62,495 nucleotides of DNA from assembly GCA_900642245.1 (NCBI GenBank), contig CAAAJI010000024.1, positions 93,313 through 155,807 of the forward strand, in the 5' to 3' direction. Positions 43,801-55,196 of the stretch are shown piece by piece (position 1 is the first letter of the stretch; each line of letters starts with the position of its first letter). A model generated the notes under the pieces. It had not been told where the DNA came from and made no database searches. It was given only the letters and a program-made list of their open reading frames with translations. The position numbers and the translations under genes were made by a program. Origin of the DNA: Fragilaria radians. Its lineage: Eukaryota > Bacillariophyta > Fragilariophyceae > Fragilariales > Fragilariaceae.

Positions 43801-46496
43801 CGTTACCGTTACCGATTAGGAAAAATTCAAAGGAAATAGTTGATTCCGATGCTTCAGATTCTTGTACTTGTGAAGAAAAGAAAGTTTCGGAAAAGTTAGT
43901 TTCGGAGATTCCTGAAGTCACTATACAAAACGAGGTTGAAGGGAAACCAAAGAATTCATATCTTTCATACGGGATCGAAGGAAAGAAAAAGGAGTCAAGT
44001 ATTGCGTATTTTGAAACAGAGAAAGTGATGCTTGAGGGAAATAACGAAAGGAAACCTTCCTTCAATGCTTCAACTAGAAATCGAGCAGAAATGTGGAGTA
44101 AGAGAGTGAAATCGTTGCGCACGATGGATAATGAACATTTAGTTGATGTGAACAAGTCTGAAAAGTCATCTAGTTCAGGAGCAAACGAGTCACAAGCTTT
44201 GCCGTCGAAGCTCATTGCGTTGGCTAAGAAGTATAAGGGGACTCCACCCTCTGATGAGGCAAGAGATCACGAGAGAAGAAATAATAACCGCATTTCAAAG
44301 CTAGACATTAGTGTAGATCTAGGTGAGAAAAGTAACAGGAGCAATAATTCCATGGCTAACTTCATGGTAAGGAAGAGTGTTATACCTACGGATACTCCGC
44401 CTCGTACTACAAGGAGGAGAAAAAGAGTTGCTCAGAAACACCTGAACTCAACGTTAAAAAGTGAAGCCGTAACCAAGGATCCCATTGAAAAACAAGTATC
44501 AATAACTGCAAAGGCCTCGTTACGAAGCACTGCAACTGAAGATGACCAATGTATCAAAGGGAATGGCAGGAATGAAGACAGGAATGAAGAAAAAGAAATA
44601 TCTGAAGCCAATCTGAAAATGAAGCCAACAACATCGACTTACGTGGAGTGTTCACGCACTGAGTCACTAATGAACCCTCAGCCAGGGACTTTCCAAATTA
44701 AAGCATTGACAAAGTCAGATCAAGAATTTATGAAACAACATGAAACTCAGAACGTGTCTACGATTGGTTCGACGAAACGATATCAGCACAATAATGAAGC
44801 GACACAAAACTCGATTTCCGGCGAAGCAGGAATTTCCAAGATTAGGCAATTTGAGAAAATGCGGTTATCTCTATCTTCTACGTCTACGAAAGAATCAAAC
44901 ATAGGCCAAACATACCATTGTGAAGAGGAGCATGTGAGAGAACATGGTAACTACAAATTAGATCCATTACACCTCGAGAAACAAAGGCTTGAATTATCTG
45001 AGAAAACGGATGAATCAAAAGAAAGGGAAATGAGGGACCTTGATTGCCTTGATAAAGGTGTAAAGGAAGTACTATCGATTGAAGACAGAATGAAACGTAC
45101 CGAATGCGCTCCAAAGCGAACAGATAATCGCAAATATAGATTAGGAAAGAATCTCGTAAAAAATTCTTTCAACAGAAAGAGAACGACGGGTTCAGAATTC
45201 AAGGGTCTTTCCTCTGAAAAGGATGTTGGCCACATCTTTTCTTCCACCGAATCGTCGAAAGGTGGTCAATGCAACATCTCGGGGTCTACCATTAAAGAAA
45301 GTGAAGCCAGTTTATGCTCTCGCAACAATAATTCACAAAATCAAGTGATGTGTCAATCTCAAGGAATACATGCCTTACATAAGTTCGAAAGCAGTAGGAG
45401 TTGTATTAAAGAAACTGAGGCATTGGTACCACATAATCTCCGCGATGTTACCAAGGAAAGCGCTGCCAGAAATATACCTACAGATCTTGGAATTGATACT
45501 GGACTATACAACATGCGACAGAGTGACTGTCAAGACGATATGTGGGGTGAAAAAATGTTGGAGAGCGAAAACTCGACATATATTCCAGATACTCTCTCAC
45601 CACGTAATTCAATATTCGTGACACCACGAGGAGTAGCAATAAATCTAGAAGAAGATGCATCATTTCACGAAAGCCCAGCAATGTTGAACGATACCCAATC
45701 GAATGTCAGCGCTTCGTCTGGAGCGTCAAACCTTACGGAACGAGCATTTAGAGCTCTTAATCTTCGTCGCAACGTCGCAGGACAGGAATTGGAAATTGTC
45801 AAAAAATCTAATGAGGATGTGCCATCGCTATACATCATTACAAAACATCAATCATCAGATCTGAATCAAACTGCTAAGGAAGGTTTCAAAGATGAATTAA
45901 CCACTAGGACACTGGGTACAAGTTTTGGCAGATCAACTCTTGCCAATAGATACACCTTGACTGATCGATTTCTCCATTTTAGTTACTCTACGAGCGAAAT
46001 GACTGAGGGTCATGAAGGGAATGAGGAGAAAAAAAAGGTTCAAGACCTTAGCAATCGAACGGAGAGCAATTTGTCCTCCATGATTGCAGCGTCAAGTGAT
46101 GCTTACAGCGAAAACTTTAGCAATGATCAAGCTAATATTACAATAAGTAGAAATAGTTCAGCTGATGTTTTTGGAATTGATGCCAACTTCCCAAACCAAA
46201 GTTCAATAAACCTGTCTGCAATGAAAAATGCTTATGACAAACTAACTGCAACAGAGTTGGCTAAGGATTTTGAGCAGGAAATTAAACTTACTTTGGGAGG
46301 TAGTATTGATGCTGTAAAGAGCTTGGCTAAAGAAATTGAAAAACTTACAAAAATAAATCCACAAAATGAGTTTGATGACCAGCATCCACAAGTATTCTGT
46401 GAGAATAGTACTGCCTATGAGGATGGAGACGAAGATATTGCCATTGAAGTTGAGTACATTGAGGATGACAACAATGAAGGAGAAGTATTTTTCTGA
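40802..46496 (+). CDS. Very long disordered hypothetical protein (about 1,846 aa)
   Basis: Two long frames, 40802..42563 and about 42718..46496, are joined by an intron of about 150 bp: donor TTAC|GTAAGT, acceptor AAAG|TTTTAAAG (an alternative acceptor six bases earlier also keeps the frame). Start ATG at 40802 (MTEKNGLSIQERIRAMNKA). The protein is Ser/Lys/Glu-rich and mostly disordered, with no membrane segment or known domain. The first exon contains many isolated Trp in short basic-polar settings (VIELWKKRE, EKWKPGS, PSWSKD, PLWTKD, PVWSHT), echoed in exon 2 by EMWSKRVKS. A basic RTTRRRKRVAQKH patch could be a nuclear signal. The C-terminus is strongly acidic (DGDEDIAIEVEYIEDDNNE). Function unknown; cytoskeletal or scaffold roles are guesses. 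Confidence 0.78.
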
Positions 46497-46559
46497 TTGT
46501 CAAGTTGTAACGGTAGTCCTCCAGAATGAAGCAATTTTGTTAAGACACATGGAGGGTGT

Positions 46560-47618
46560 TCTATGGAATCAAATTTGTAACAAGGTTTATTTCCTAGGAA
46601 AAACTTTTTTTGAGATATTCTCATAATGGATATGACAAACAATACAAGTTAAGGAGATGAAGATCAAAACATAAGAGCCTATAAGAGTTTTTATTAGAAA
46701 ATTGAAAATTCCTCTCAAGTAGCTAAATTTTACCAGGCTCTCTGTGTCCTTTTTGATGACATGCAACATATCCATAAAAGCACCAATTGTCATGCCATCC
46801 ATGATTTTTTAAACTTTCTCACAACAATGACCCAAATGATCCTCAATGAGTGATAGCCAACTTAAGCCTATCCACAATAGCTTTTACCCTGGAATTTACA
46901 ACCTACATTTGACACTTTGTTGACAATTTTCAGTCTAGCCTTGGCAATGGTGCAGTCTTTGCAAACTTCAAAATTTCGATTAAATTTCAAAGTGCTTTCT
47001 GAATTACTTAATCAATCTTCATCTCATTGGCAAAATGCCTCTACCTGATATTCAGTTAGGAGGGAGACATCATGCATTGCTACATATAGCTCAAATTAGA
47101 GGCACATTGACTAGTAGAATCTCAATTTACAACAAGCAAGTGCAAAGTACTGTCTAGTTGCACCCAGCTAGGAGATGCAAAAAAAATAAAAAGGGTATCA
47201 TAATCAATTTTTCTCATCAACTGCACCTCCATTCACTGGATTCCATGGAATTTCACCTAGAGTTTGTCTATACTTCTTGAGCGCCTCAAAAAGTCAAAGA
47301 AGTTATATCTTACTTGCCAATAGCATGATGCATAACTATGAAACAGGAAGTCTTTTTGAAGCCAGCTGCATTATGCTGTACTTGCTCTGTTTGAGAATGA
47401 AAGCAGAATGAGCTCTTTTTAAGAATTATGAAAAACTACTTTTATTTTTTAGTCTAAAAAACAAAGTCTTGACTGTTCTTAGGAGTTGTCTCTTTTCTTG
47501 ATAAAGAGGAAAGTAGATGAGAGAGGATGACGTGAACTATCCAGTTGCAATAAAATTTGTTCCAAAATAAAAAAAAGAAGATATAGAAGAGAACCAAGCA
47601 GTTACCCACATCGAAACG
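46560..47618 (-). mobile_element. Copia relic interior (pre-integrase zinc region recognisable)
   Basis: The minus-strand frame around 46920-46975 reads KVCKDCTIAKARLKIVNK, a clear relative of KTCEECATAKARQKNVNK in the young element at 37.9-38.1 kb. The rest is broken by stops. An LTR follows on the right (47619..47821). Sequence at about 47410-47480 resembles that at 32880-32950, linking the repeat families. The left boundary is uncertain; the relic lies directly downstream of the long gene. Confidence 0.6.
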
Positions 47619-47821
47619 TGTTGATAAGTTATCTCTTCACTTGAAAAAGATGGCATTTGTTGAGAAGGATAATTTGAATTAACAAGTTGCAACAAAAGTT
47701 GTGATTACTTGTTAAAGGATAAAATTAGCGCTGCCTCACACAATTTCAAGGTCCTAATATCCCTATTGGATAAACCCTAATCAAATAAACTAAGTGTTGA
47801 ATGAACGTGCTATTTCCAATA
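47619..47821 (-). repeat. Diverged copia LTR
   Basis: About 203 bp, starting TGTTGATAAGTT and ending TATTTCCAATA, with shared blocks AAAAGTTGTGATTACT, CCTAATATCCCTA and TTGGATAA relative to the young element's LTR. The preceding CACATCGAAACGTG corresponds to the primer-binding region of the young copy. Only one LTR was found, so the left end of this copy is lost or unrecognisable. Confidence 0.7.
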
Positions 47822-48364
47822 TGTCTGACTAATTTGCTGTTAATTAGTATATTTCTAGATTTGATTTTGAAAATCATTAATTGTAGTTGATGTTCCAATA
47901 AATTCAGAGATGACTTGGAAATTGACCTATTTGATTCTTGAGGGTCAATCCAATTCCAAACTCTGCTTTTCGTTGAACTAAAATTAGGTGCACTACTCAC
48001 ATCGAGCGTCCTCTTCTGACTTGAAAAGCAAAATCTTAATTTAACTGGCACTACGTTTTTACTTTCTTTAGTGCTCTGAAGATTTCACTGCAAGTTTTAC
48101 TCCTTTTGCCTTGGTGGGTGAACAATCAAATTAGGGAAAAACATACAAGGCTACAAGAGTTTTCATGGACAGTTTCCTTGCTAAGAAAATGAGTAATCAT
48201 AATTCGTGACCGTAAATTCAATCTAAGAAGTATGAGACTACGATTGAAGAGAAACGAGATCAAGGATTCCTGTTCACTTACATCCTTGAAATCAAGGATC
48301 AGAATGTTTGCCATGATAAGCATCATGTACTTTAGTCATTGCGATATATCCGCATTTTTGTGCA
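47822..48364. other. Spacer downstream of the SANT gene
   Basis: About 540 bp, AT-rich. A segment near 47985-48030 (ACTCACATCGAGCG, TTCTGACTTGAAAAGC) loosely resembles the start of the neighbouring LTR and may be a further LTR scrap. The 3' UTR of the SANT gene should lie at the right end. Confidence 0.4.
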
Positions 48365-48976
48365 TTACTTTGATTTTCCTCCACTTGAAGTAGCTGCGGC
48401 ATCAACTTTTTGGACTATGCAATCTCCGGTAGAATTGTTATCATCAGGCTCGTACTGTAATTTCCATTCCTTATAACGTTGCGTTTTTTTCCAAATGTAA
48501 TAAAAAGCGACAACGTCTTTCGTATTCTTGTTGGCTAGATATTTGTCAGCAATTTTTGAAAACTGCTTTCCATACAATGTCAAGGCAGCCTCGAATAAAG
48601 CCACCTCCCTGGGAGACCAATCTTCCCATATTGTTCGACGTCGTAACGGACTAGTTAGATATCCCAACGCCGTAGCCCGTTCCAATCCATCACTATATGG
48701 ATTCACACGTATATCATCTGGGAACATAATATTTCCCACTGCTTCAACGTATTCTTCCAAAAGGCGATGGGATTTCCACCGCTGCGAATTTAATTCTCCA
48801 TTTCTTATTTCCGTTTGTACCTCAGCACTCATCCGACCATTCGTCTCAATGAATTCTTGAGAGACATCAATTTCCTGGTTATCGTCTTTATGGTCCTTCA
48901 TTTTCTTCGCAGATAACCCTTCATTGGACTGTTGATTTTCATCATTTTCATGATTCTTTCGTTTAGCCGTCATCAT
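48365..48976 (-). CDS. SANT/Myb-like domain protein (MIER/CoREST-type SANT), putative chromatin factor
   Basis: 203 aa, ATG at 48976. N-terminal KRK and KK clusters look like nuclear localisation signals within an acidic, disordered leader. The SANT domain at about 117-172 has the three spaced aromatic positions (WEDWSP... FYYIWKKTQRYKEW) and the GKQFSKIA helix; VVAFYYIWKKTQRY closely resembles the SANT domains of MIER and CoREST-type histone deacetylase partners (VAFYYxWKKSxRY). Just before it, YSDGLERATALGYL could be a remnant of the helix that precedes SANT in ELM2-SANT proteins, but a full ELM2 domain is not seen. A role in recruiting histone deacetylases is inferred from family only. Confidence 0.8.
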   Translation of the reverse strand: MMTAKRKNHENDENQQSNEGLSAKKMKDHKDDNQEIDVSQEFIETNGRMSAEVQTEIRNGELNSQRWKSHRLLEEYVEAVGNIMFPDDIRVNPYSDGLERATALGYLTSPLRRRTIWEDWSPREVALFEAALTLYGKQFSKIADKYLANKNTKDVVAFYYIWKKTQRYKEWKLQYEPDDNNSTGDCIVQKVDAAATSSGGKSK

Positions 48977-50141
48977 TTTTACAGTGCACTCTCTCGGGTT
49001 GAATGAGAGTGTAAATCAAATATTCAATCTATTGGGGAACATTATTATTTAAGGTTCAGCGTTAATTGAAAACCCGAACTTGCGAAAAAGTACATCCAGT
49101 TAAATGTAGGACATCAACTGCAACCAAAAAAAGGTGAACGTAAAGATGATCATAATAAAGATAAATGTTGATATCAATTATCATCCTCCCGTCATAATTA
49201 ATTATTTAAATTCTAGATTCCAGCAAATTTCAGTTAATCTACCACTTAGACATATTGTCCAATTTGGAACTCTAAAAGGCAAAGAAGTTGACAAAAAAGC
49301 GGTCAGTTACACTGCAGAGGTGCTATAGAATTGATCATAAGGTTTTCTTCATTAGCAGAATCATTACCGCAAAAAGAGAAGAGAAGCTTGGAAAATGATC
49401 CAGATCTAAGCAATTTATCATCCGTTTCCCTAAGGTAAAGCTCAAAAATGTATGGAATTGTCAAATTGTCAATTTAGCTAGTTGTATCAGTAAGGGACAT
49501 TTCCACTGCTATTATAGATGAACAGCACATAATATGTTATGTTTTCATGTCGTATTTTGGCTGATAACTCATAACTCGTTTTTGACAAAGCATTATCTTA
49601 GATTGTCATACTTTGTGATCTCAAAAATCACTACTGTATTAGCCATATGTTTGCTGACTAATCAGCAATTAACCATCACGTCACCTTGCTTCATCATGCT
49701 ATTGAATCAAGCTTAATCATTTGAATTAGTAAGCTTATCCTTTATCACTCTGTTTGGTGATGCTATTAAATGCCTATGTGGTTGGTATGAACTGCAGTCT
49801 CTTTTACCTTTTTTCTTGAAACATGCTATCAAGCTCTTTTTGTTTCCGCATTCCTTTACCGTAACACAAGTTTTCTGATCTTGATCCTACCTTTAAGTTG
49901 AAAGACCCCTGAGTCCTTCTCCTTTTTTCAACAAATAAATCTTCATTTCCCACCATCCGACTCTGTTGTGTTCTATAGAATAGCAAAGGATTATATTTCA
50001 ATGTCAACTCTCGACTACCAATAAAAATGGACAGCTGTTGGACGGGGTAGGCATACCGGTACTGTTGTCTTCAAGAAACATAACCTATTAGAAGCATTTC
50101 ACAACCTCTAATTTACGTCGAAAAGCAATTTGCGAAAGATC
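48977..50141. other. Spacer between the SANT gene and eIF3d
   Basis: About 1.2 kb between divergent genes; no ORF with recognisable content. It should hold both promoters. AT-rich with short frames only. Confidence 0.5.
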
Positions 50142-51794
50142 ATGGCAAGCTTCTCCATCCCTTACGTCGCCCCCAATCCAACATCATGGGGTCCTCCTAG
50201 TGAAGCAGATACATCCAACCCTAATGCTCCCCACTCGAAGTTTCTTTTGCTTCCATATGCCCCTTTTGGTCGCTCCGATCGACTTGGTCGTTGTGCTGAC
50301 TTTACAGGTCGTAATACTAATTCTCAAAGAGTTCAGCAACCCCGTCGCGGCGCCGATAACAATGAGGAATTTCAGTATAAAGTTGATTCTGTTGAGGAGT
50401 CTTCATTTCAGCTTGTTGACACTAGTAAGTCTGGTGTAGCCATGAATCGCCGCTTCGTAACACCTGCCGCGAAGCGTCGTCAGAATACACTTCGTCTGCG
50501 ACAAGTGAATGCCCGTCGTCAACAACAACCACAAAGTACACTGCAGAATCAGCAACGATCTCGAGCTAGTGGAAGAGGGAAGTATCAAGGAGGAAATCGT
50601 GGAAATAGAGTTTTTGTGCAGCGTGTTGATCGTCAAGCCTCAGTATCCGTTCAGACTGATTGGAATAAAGTGGAGGAAGTTGATCTTTCAAAGTTAACGA
50701 AGCAGCTTGCCGCATCGAATGCAGTACCTACGGCTGAAGACCTCCTGTGGTGTGGTTTTCTGGATCAATACAATGACCTCTACGATAAAATTACTGCTCG
50801 TGCCCCTGTCCCACTGAAAAAGAACGAAACTAAAGAATTCTATCCAGTCACAACAACAGAGGACCCCGTCCTTGAAAAACTTGCTATTGATGGCGCGGGT
50901 AACGTTTTCATCACCGATTCCATTTTGTCTCACTTGATGACGTGTACACGTTCGGTGTATCCCTGGGATATTGTCATCCAAAAGCTCCCCAATGGAACTT
51001 TGTTTTTTGATAAGCGTGACAATTCTCAATTCGACTATTTGACAGTAAATGAGACAGCTAATGCACCTCCTACAGTGGAAGACCCAGATAATAGCAATAC
51101 TCCAGAACGTCTTGGATTGGAAGCCACCATCATCCAGCAAAATTTTACCCAGCAAATACTTAGGCCAAAGGCCCATCGCTCTAACTTTGATTTACCTAAT
51201 CCATTCTATGATGAAGAAGATAATGATGGTATGGAACCAGCGTCTGTCGCCTATCGTTATCGAAAGTTCGATCTTGGATCCGACACTCAGTTGGTTTGCC
51301 GTTGTGAATTGCATGGTCTCGTAAAATCAAATCAGTACATGACTGCTTTTTGCTTAAACGAATTTCCAACCGTTGGAGCTCCTTCTTGGCGTGAACGCTT
51401 GGACACTCAACGTGGAGCAGTATTGGCAACAGAGCTAAAGAATAACTCTTTTAAGTTGGCAAAGTGGACTGCTGCGTCACTTTTGGCGGGAGCTGATCAA
51501 ATGAAGATTGGGTTTGTCACGCGGACGGCGCCAAAGAATGCGTATGAGCATGTCATCTTGGGTACTCAATTCTACAGGCCCAGTGATTTCTCGACTCAAA
51601 TTTCTTTGTCGGAAGGATTAATGTGGGCGATGATTCGTATGTTCATTCAACTAATGAGGAAGCATCCAGAGGGGAAGTATGTGTTGATGAGAGATCCAAA
51701 TAAAGCCATTTTGAAGCTATATAGTGTTCCATCAAATACCTTTGAAGAGGAGGATGAAGAGGAAGCTGAAGAAACGGAGAAAGCAGAAGATTAA
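50142..51794 (+). CDS. EIF3D: Eukaryotic translation initiation factor 3 subunit D (eIF3d)
   Basis: 550 aa from the ATG at 50142, single exon. It is a subunit of the eIF3 complex that binds the 40S ribosome near the mRNA exit channel and, in animals, can bind the mRNA cap. The family's conserved start is clear: PNPTSWGPPS (11-20), then LPYAPFGRSDRLGRCADFTG (37-56). A basic Gln/Arg/Gly region follows (about 100-170). The second half contains conserved blocks such as YPWDIVIQKLPNGTLFFDKR, then KFDLGSDTQLVCRCELHG and a PSWRERLDTQRGAVLATELK segment of the cap-binding-like fold. The last 20 residues are strongly acidic. Length matches the family (about 530-550). Expected to be constitutively expressed. 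Confidence 0.95.
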   Translation: MASFSIPYVAPNPTSWGPPSEADTSNPNAPHSKFLLLPYAPFGRSDRLGRCADFTGRNTNSQRVQQPRRGADNNEEFQYKVDSVEESSFQLVDTSKSGVAMNRRFVTPAAKRRQNTLRLRQVNARRQQQPQSTLQNQQRSRASGRGKYQGGNRGNRVFVQRVDRQASVSVQTDWNKVEEVDLSKLTKQLAASNAVPTAEDLLWCGFLDQYNDLYDKITARAPVPLKKNETKEFYPVTTTEDPVLEKLAIDGAGNVFITDSILSHLMTCTRSVYPWDIVIQKLPNGTLFFDKRDNSQFDYLTVNETANAPPTVEDPDNSNTPERLGLEATIIQQNFTQQILRPKAHRSNFDLPNPFYDEEDNDGMEPASVAYRYRKFDLGSDTQLVCRCELHGLVKSNQYMTAFCLNEFPTVGAPSWRERLDTQRGAVLATELKNNSFKLAKWTAASLLAGADQMKIGFVTRTAPKNAYEHVILGTQFYRPSDFSTQISLSEGLMWAMIRMFIQLMRKHPEGKYVLMRDPNKAILKLYSVPSNTFEEEDEEEAEETEKAED

Positions 51795-53853
51795 AGTGTA
51801 TATCACTTTGAGAGACAATCGAGTAGTCTATATAGGTGATACCTAAGCTTTTATTTGAGAACTAATGTGTTTTATCATAAAACTATTTGGAATTTCAGCT
51901 AGTGGTGTGTTCATACAACTTGTAGGCTGTCCCCATAGCACTATTTCTATGTCTGAAGTTCTAAAAGGCTGGTAAATTTACTTGATTTAGGGGTTGAAGG
52001 GAAAAAAAAGATAGCACTTGATTTTATGGCAAGCTATAAGTTTCCAGAATATTCAAGCCAAACGACAGCTCAAATTCGCATTAGAATAAAGTAACTAAAG
52101 TGCGAAGGTCCCAACTATTCTGTAGCATTGTTGCCAATCCAGTTATATTTGGCATTTTTGTGAATACAAGCTCGGCTACTTTTGAAAAAATCTCAGACTA
52201 CTCTAATGCTGCATCCAATATTGTCAGAATTTCCTCAGCGTGAAAGAATAAATTGTTTTTGGTTACATTTACTCTTTATTTGAGAGCTAAACCTGGATTA
52301 CTAGCCACATGATTATCATACAGTACGAGAAGAAACTATAGGTATCTTGGATGCTTCACCTAGCCACAAGTTTTCGTGAAAAACGCAATATCCATCATGA
52401 ATTTATAATTATTTGACAAATGGAATCGTGAGCAAGCACACTGAGAAATAATCTTTGCAGACAATAAAATGCATCCGCGAAGACCATACATTTAGGGATC
52501 TTGGAGGATAAAGCCTAGTCGCCCGAGAAATATCCCATTTTCACATATAATAAAATAGAGGTGTTCTTGGGAGTAAGGACTCGGTGATATTGACAATAAC
52601 GGAGCATTAGTTAAGTTGCATCAAATCATTAGCCAAAGTGAGAAACCTTTTAAAGTAGTTACGAAAAATCATCAAATGTCCAATAAGACCTAGGATTAAG
52701 TGGTACATCAACTAGTAAGCAAAAATTTGAAATCTAATGTAAGGTTTATAACCCCGGAGTCATTTTTGATATTTTCGTAAACGTACTCCATACGTTATTA
52801 AGTAATGTGATGTCACTTAATGTAGCTCTTGATGGCATATGCACCCTTGCGTGTTTGCAGGATTAATTCACACAATCTATATTCATGGCTTGAAATCAGG
52901 TAATTTCAAGGTCTTGTTTGGTGATGCTGTTGTAAAGACCTGTATTGTTTCCAATTCAAGACTCTAGTTGGTATTAGAAAAAGGTCATTAGTTTTTATTC
53001 TTTGAAATATGTGTGTCTCAATGCCATTGCCATTCATTTGATAAATTTGAATTATTTATTGTTTCGAATTGAATCTGAGTTCTCATTTCGCTTTGAGTTA
53101 TTAATTTGTGGTCGTGTTCAGCCGTTATCAAGGGCATGCATCAAAATCATCAAGACTTTATTTTGAGGAGAAATGAAAACTTTCTTCCAAAAATGATGGT
53201 GTAAAAAGATAAGAGCAAAGTTCTGAATCCTATTCCTTCTCATGTTGTGGCAATGAAAACGAAAATGATGCTATTGTTTATCCTGTAGCAGTGGCAAATC
53301 AAGTTAGAACAAGACAATTTGTCATCCTTTCTAGGAATCTATACATTTATAAAGGTTTATCAAATGAATGTAGAATGCATTGGTTCATTTGTTTACGTTT
53401 CGTTACAATTCAAGAGTATTGAGGGCAAATATGCGGCAGAGGATGCTAAGATGTCCATAACTAAATTATCCGTCGTTTTGATGATCTACAAATACAATTG
53501 AACTTATTGACGTCATTTTCCTTTTATGGGAGCATTTGTAATGGCTCCATGGCACCAATTACTCATAATGCCAATTATCTTTCAGGCAGATTTAGAGACT
53601 CGCGTATCGCCTCATGGAAAGTTGAATGTAGCTATGTTAGGTGGGAAATGCCTGGATAAGGTCAAAGAACGTCAAATAAATCATCATGCAACAGTTTTTC
53701 TGGGTATTCGATTACGTCATCACTGTTAAATTACGGCTAAGTTAACCTTATTGAGTGGATGAAGAAACCAATAGAACAACTGATTCATCGACAAAATGAA
53801 TCTTAAATTTCTACAAAAGCGAGAGGAGGATTGACAGATCTTGTCCAACAGTC
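51795..53853. other. Spacer between eIF3d and the ChaN-like gene
   Basis: About 2 kb, AT-rich, with no supportable gene. Short frames at 53319..53501 and 53526..53729 lack recognisable content; an acceptor-like TTGTCCAACAG just before 53851 would allow a 5' UTR intron of the next gene. Confidence 0.45.
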
Positions 53854-54783
53854 ATGCATCGTATTATTGGCGCTTTAAGTGCATCGAATCGTGGTGGCAT
53901 CTATACTGGGCTGAGTAGATATGCTGGATCGAAACAGGAAAACTACAGTCTGGAATATTCAACTCGTCAATTCCTCAATCTTGTTGCTCGAAATCGTCTG
54001 GTATTTTTTGGGGAGATTCATTCGATGCCACGAATAGTTGATATGCAGCTCGAGGTCCTAAAGGCTATGAAAGCACTGCCAGGAACTGTACATGTCATCA
54101 TGGAGCACTTTTCCTTCGATATGCAACATTTACTTGATGATTTTCAATCGAATATGTTAACCTTTGACGAACTATATGAACGTTACCGCGACATTGGGAC
54201 TGAAGGGCACAATCTACAGCCATACAGAGAGCTCTTGGAAGAAGCCACCAAGGAAGAAAGGAATGTGAAATTGCACGCCGGTTTCCTATCGCGATCGTAC
54301 GCTAGGCAACTCATGAAGGAAGGTGAGGTAGTCACGTTGGAGGCTGCCGCTCCTTGGTTGAAAGAGAATACAACGAAATTAGTGGGAAGTGACTTTCATT
54401 ATAATATTTTTGAGTCTTTGCTTACGGGACGTAACATTCATGGCGGAACTCCTCCGACGGGTCAATTCAAACGAATTTTCCAGGCACAATTACTTAAAGA
54501 TGAAGCGATGGCTCATAGGGTCAATACTCTGATTCAAAAATCAGACGATGAAAGAGATCGATACTTGGTCATTGCTGGTAATGGCCATGTAATTAATTAC
54601 CAAGGAGTTCCGGAACGAGTATTGGCGCAACATCCAAATTTAACGAATTGTTGCTGTCTGATCACTAGCCATGAATGGGACGAAGACTGCCTAAGTGAAA
54701 AAAGCATGGGAGATATTTTTGATAAGTACAATTTCGGTCCACCAGGAGCAAATCCCTCAGACTTTCTCTTCGTGTTTCAATAA
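53854..54783 (+). CDS. ChaN-like / Haem_bd_uptake family protein
   Basis: 309 aa, ATG at 53854. Residues 1-27 lack acidic residues and contain Arg, Ser and Gly, fitting a mitochondrial presequence (inferred); a plastid signal is not evident. The ChaN/TIKI-like domain (PF04187) occupies about 40-275: VFFGEIHSMPRI (50-61), with the GE-x-H motif; HVIMEHFSFDMQ (80-91), with the EMF-like motif; then a distal AGNGHVINYQGVPERV (about 248-263), with the GxxH motif. In bacteria ChaN binds haem and is iron-regulated; the eukaryotic members are poorly studied and may be metal-dependent hydrolases. Function beyond family cannot be stated. Confidence 0.82.
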   Translation: MHRIIGALSASNRGGIYTGLSRYAGSKQENYSLEYSTRQFLNLVARNRLVFFGEIHSMPRIVDMQLEVLKAMKALPGTVHVIMEHFSFDMQHLLDDFQSNMLTFDELYERYRDIGTEGHNLQPYRELLEEATKEERNVKLHAGFLSRSYARQLMKEGEVVTLEAAAPWLKENTTKLVGSDFHYNIFESLLTGRNIHGGTPPTGQFKRIFQAQLLKDEAMAHRVNTLIQKSDDERDRYLVIAGNGHVINYQGVPERVLAQHPNLTNCCCLITSHEWDEDCLSEKSMGDIFDKYNFGPPGANPSDFLFVFQ

Positions 54784-55196
54784 ATATTTAGTTTTACTTG
54801 CATAACTTTTGCTCACCTGTGAAAGCAGAGTATTCAAAGAGGATAGCTACGGAATGTTTCTTTGATACATAATGCTAGAGCCATCAAGTGCGATCAAATG
54901 GACAATCTCTAACGAAAAACAAATTTTTCTTGCAATTACACTTGTATTAAAATTCATTAAACACTAAATTGGATCGAAATCTCTGCAACCTCATAGGCTG
55001 CACTAAATTGCATGTACTTGATACATTGGACTCTATAAGAAGAATCTTGCTTCTGCAATCATGATCACAAGGGAGATTGAGCTACGTTCAAAGCATGAAG
55101 AGGCAATGGAAGAAAAATAACAGAGTGCAGGTGAAATTACTTTTTCTGGTCGTCTATTTGAACGTTATTTGACCATTGTGCTGAAAATTGTAAGTT
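54784..55196. other. Spacer between convergent genes
   Basis: About 410 bp between the stops of the ChaN-like gene (plus) and the methyltransferase (minus); presumably both 3' UTRs. No other feature seen. Confidence 0.5.

Noticed and set aside
43769..44215. 148-codon minus ORF within the giant gene
   Set aside because: Antisense shadow of the long plus-strand frame; Phe/Ser-rich as expected for the complement of Lys/Glu codons.
50694..51176. 160-codon minus ORF opposite eIF3d
   Set aside because: Antisense shadow of a clearly conserved coding exon.
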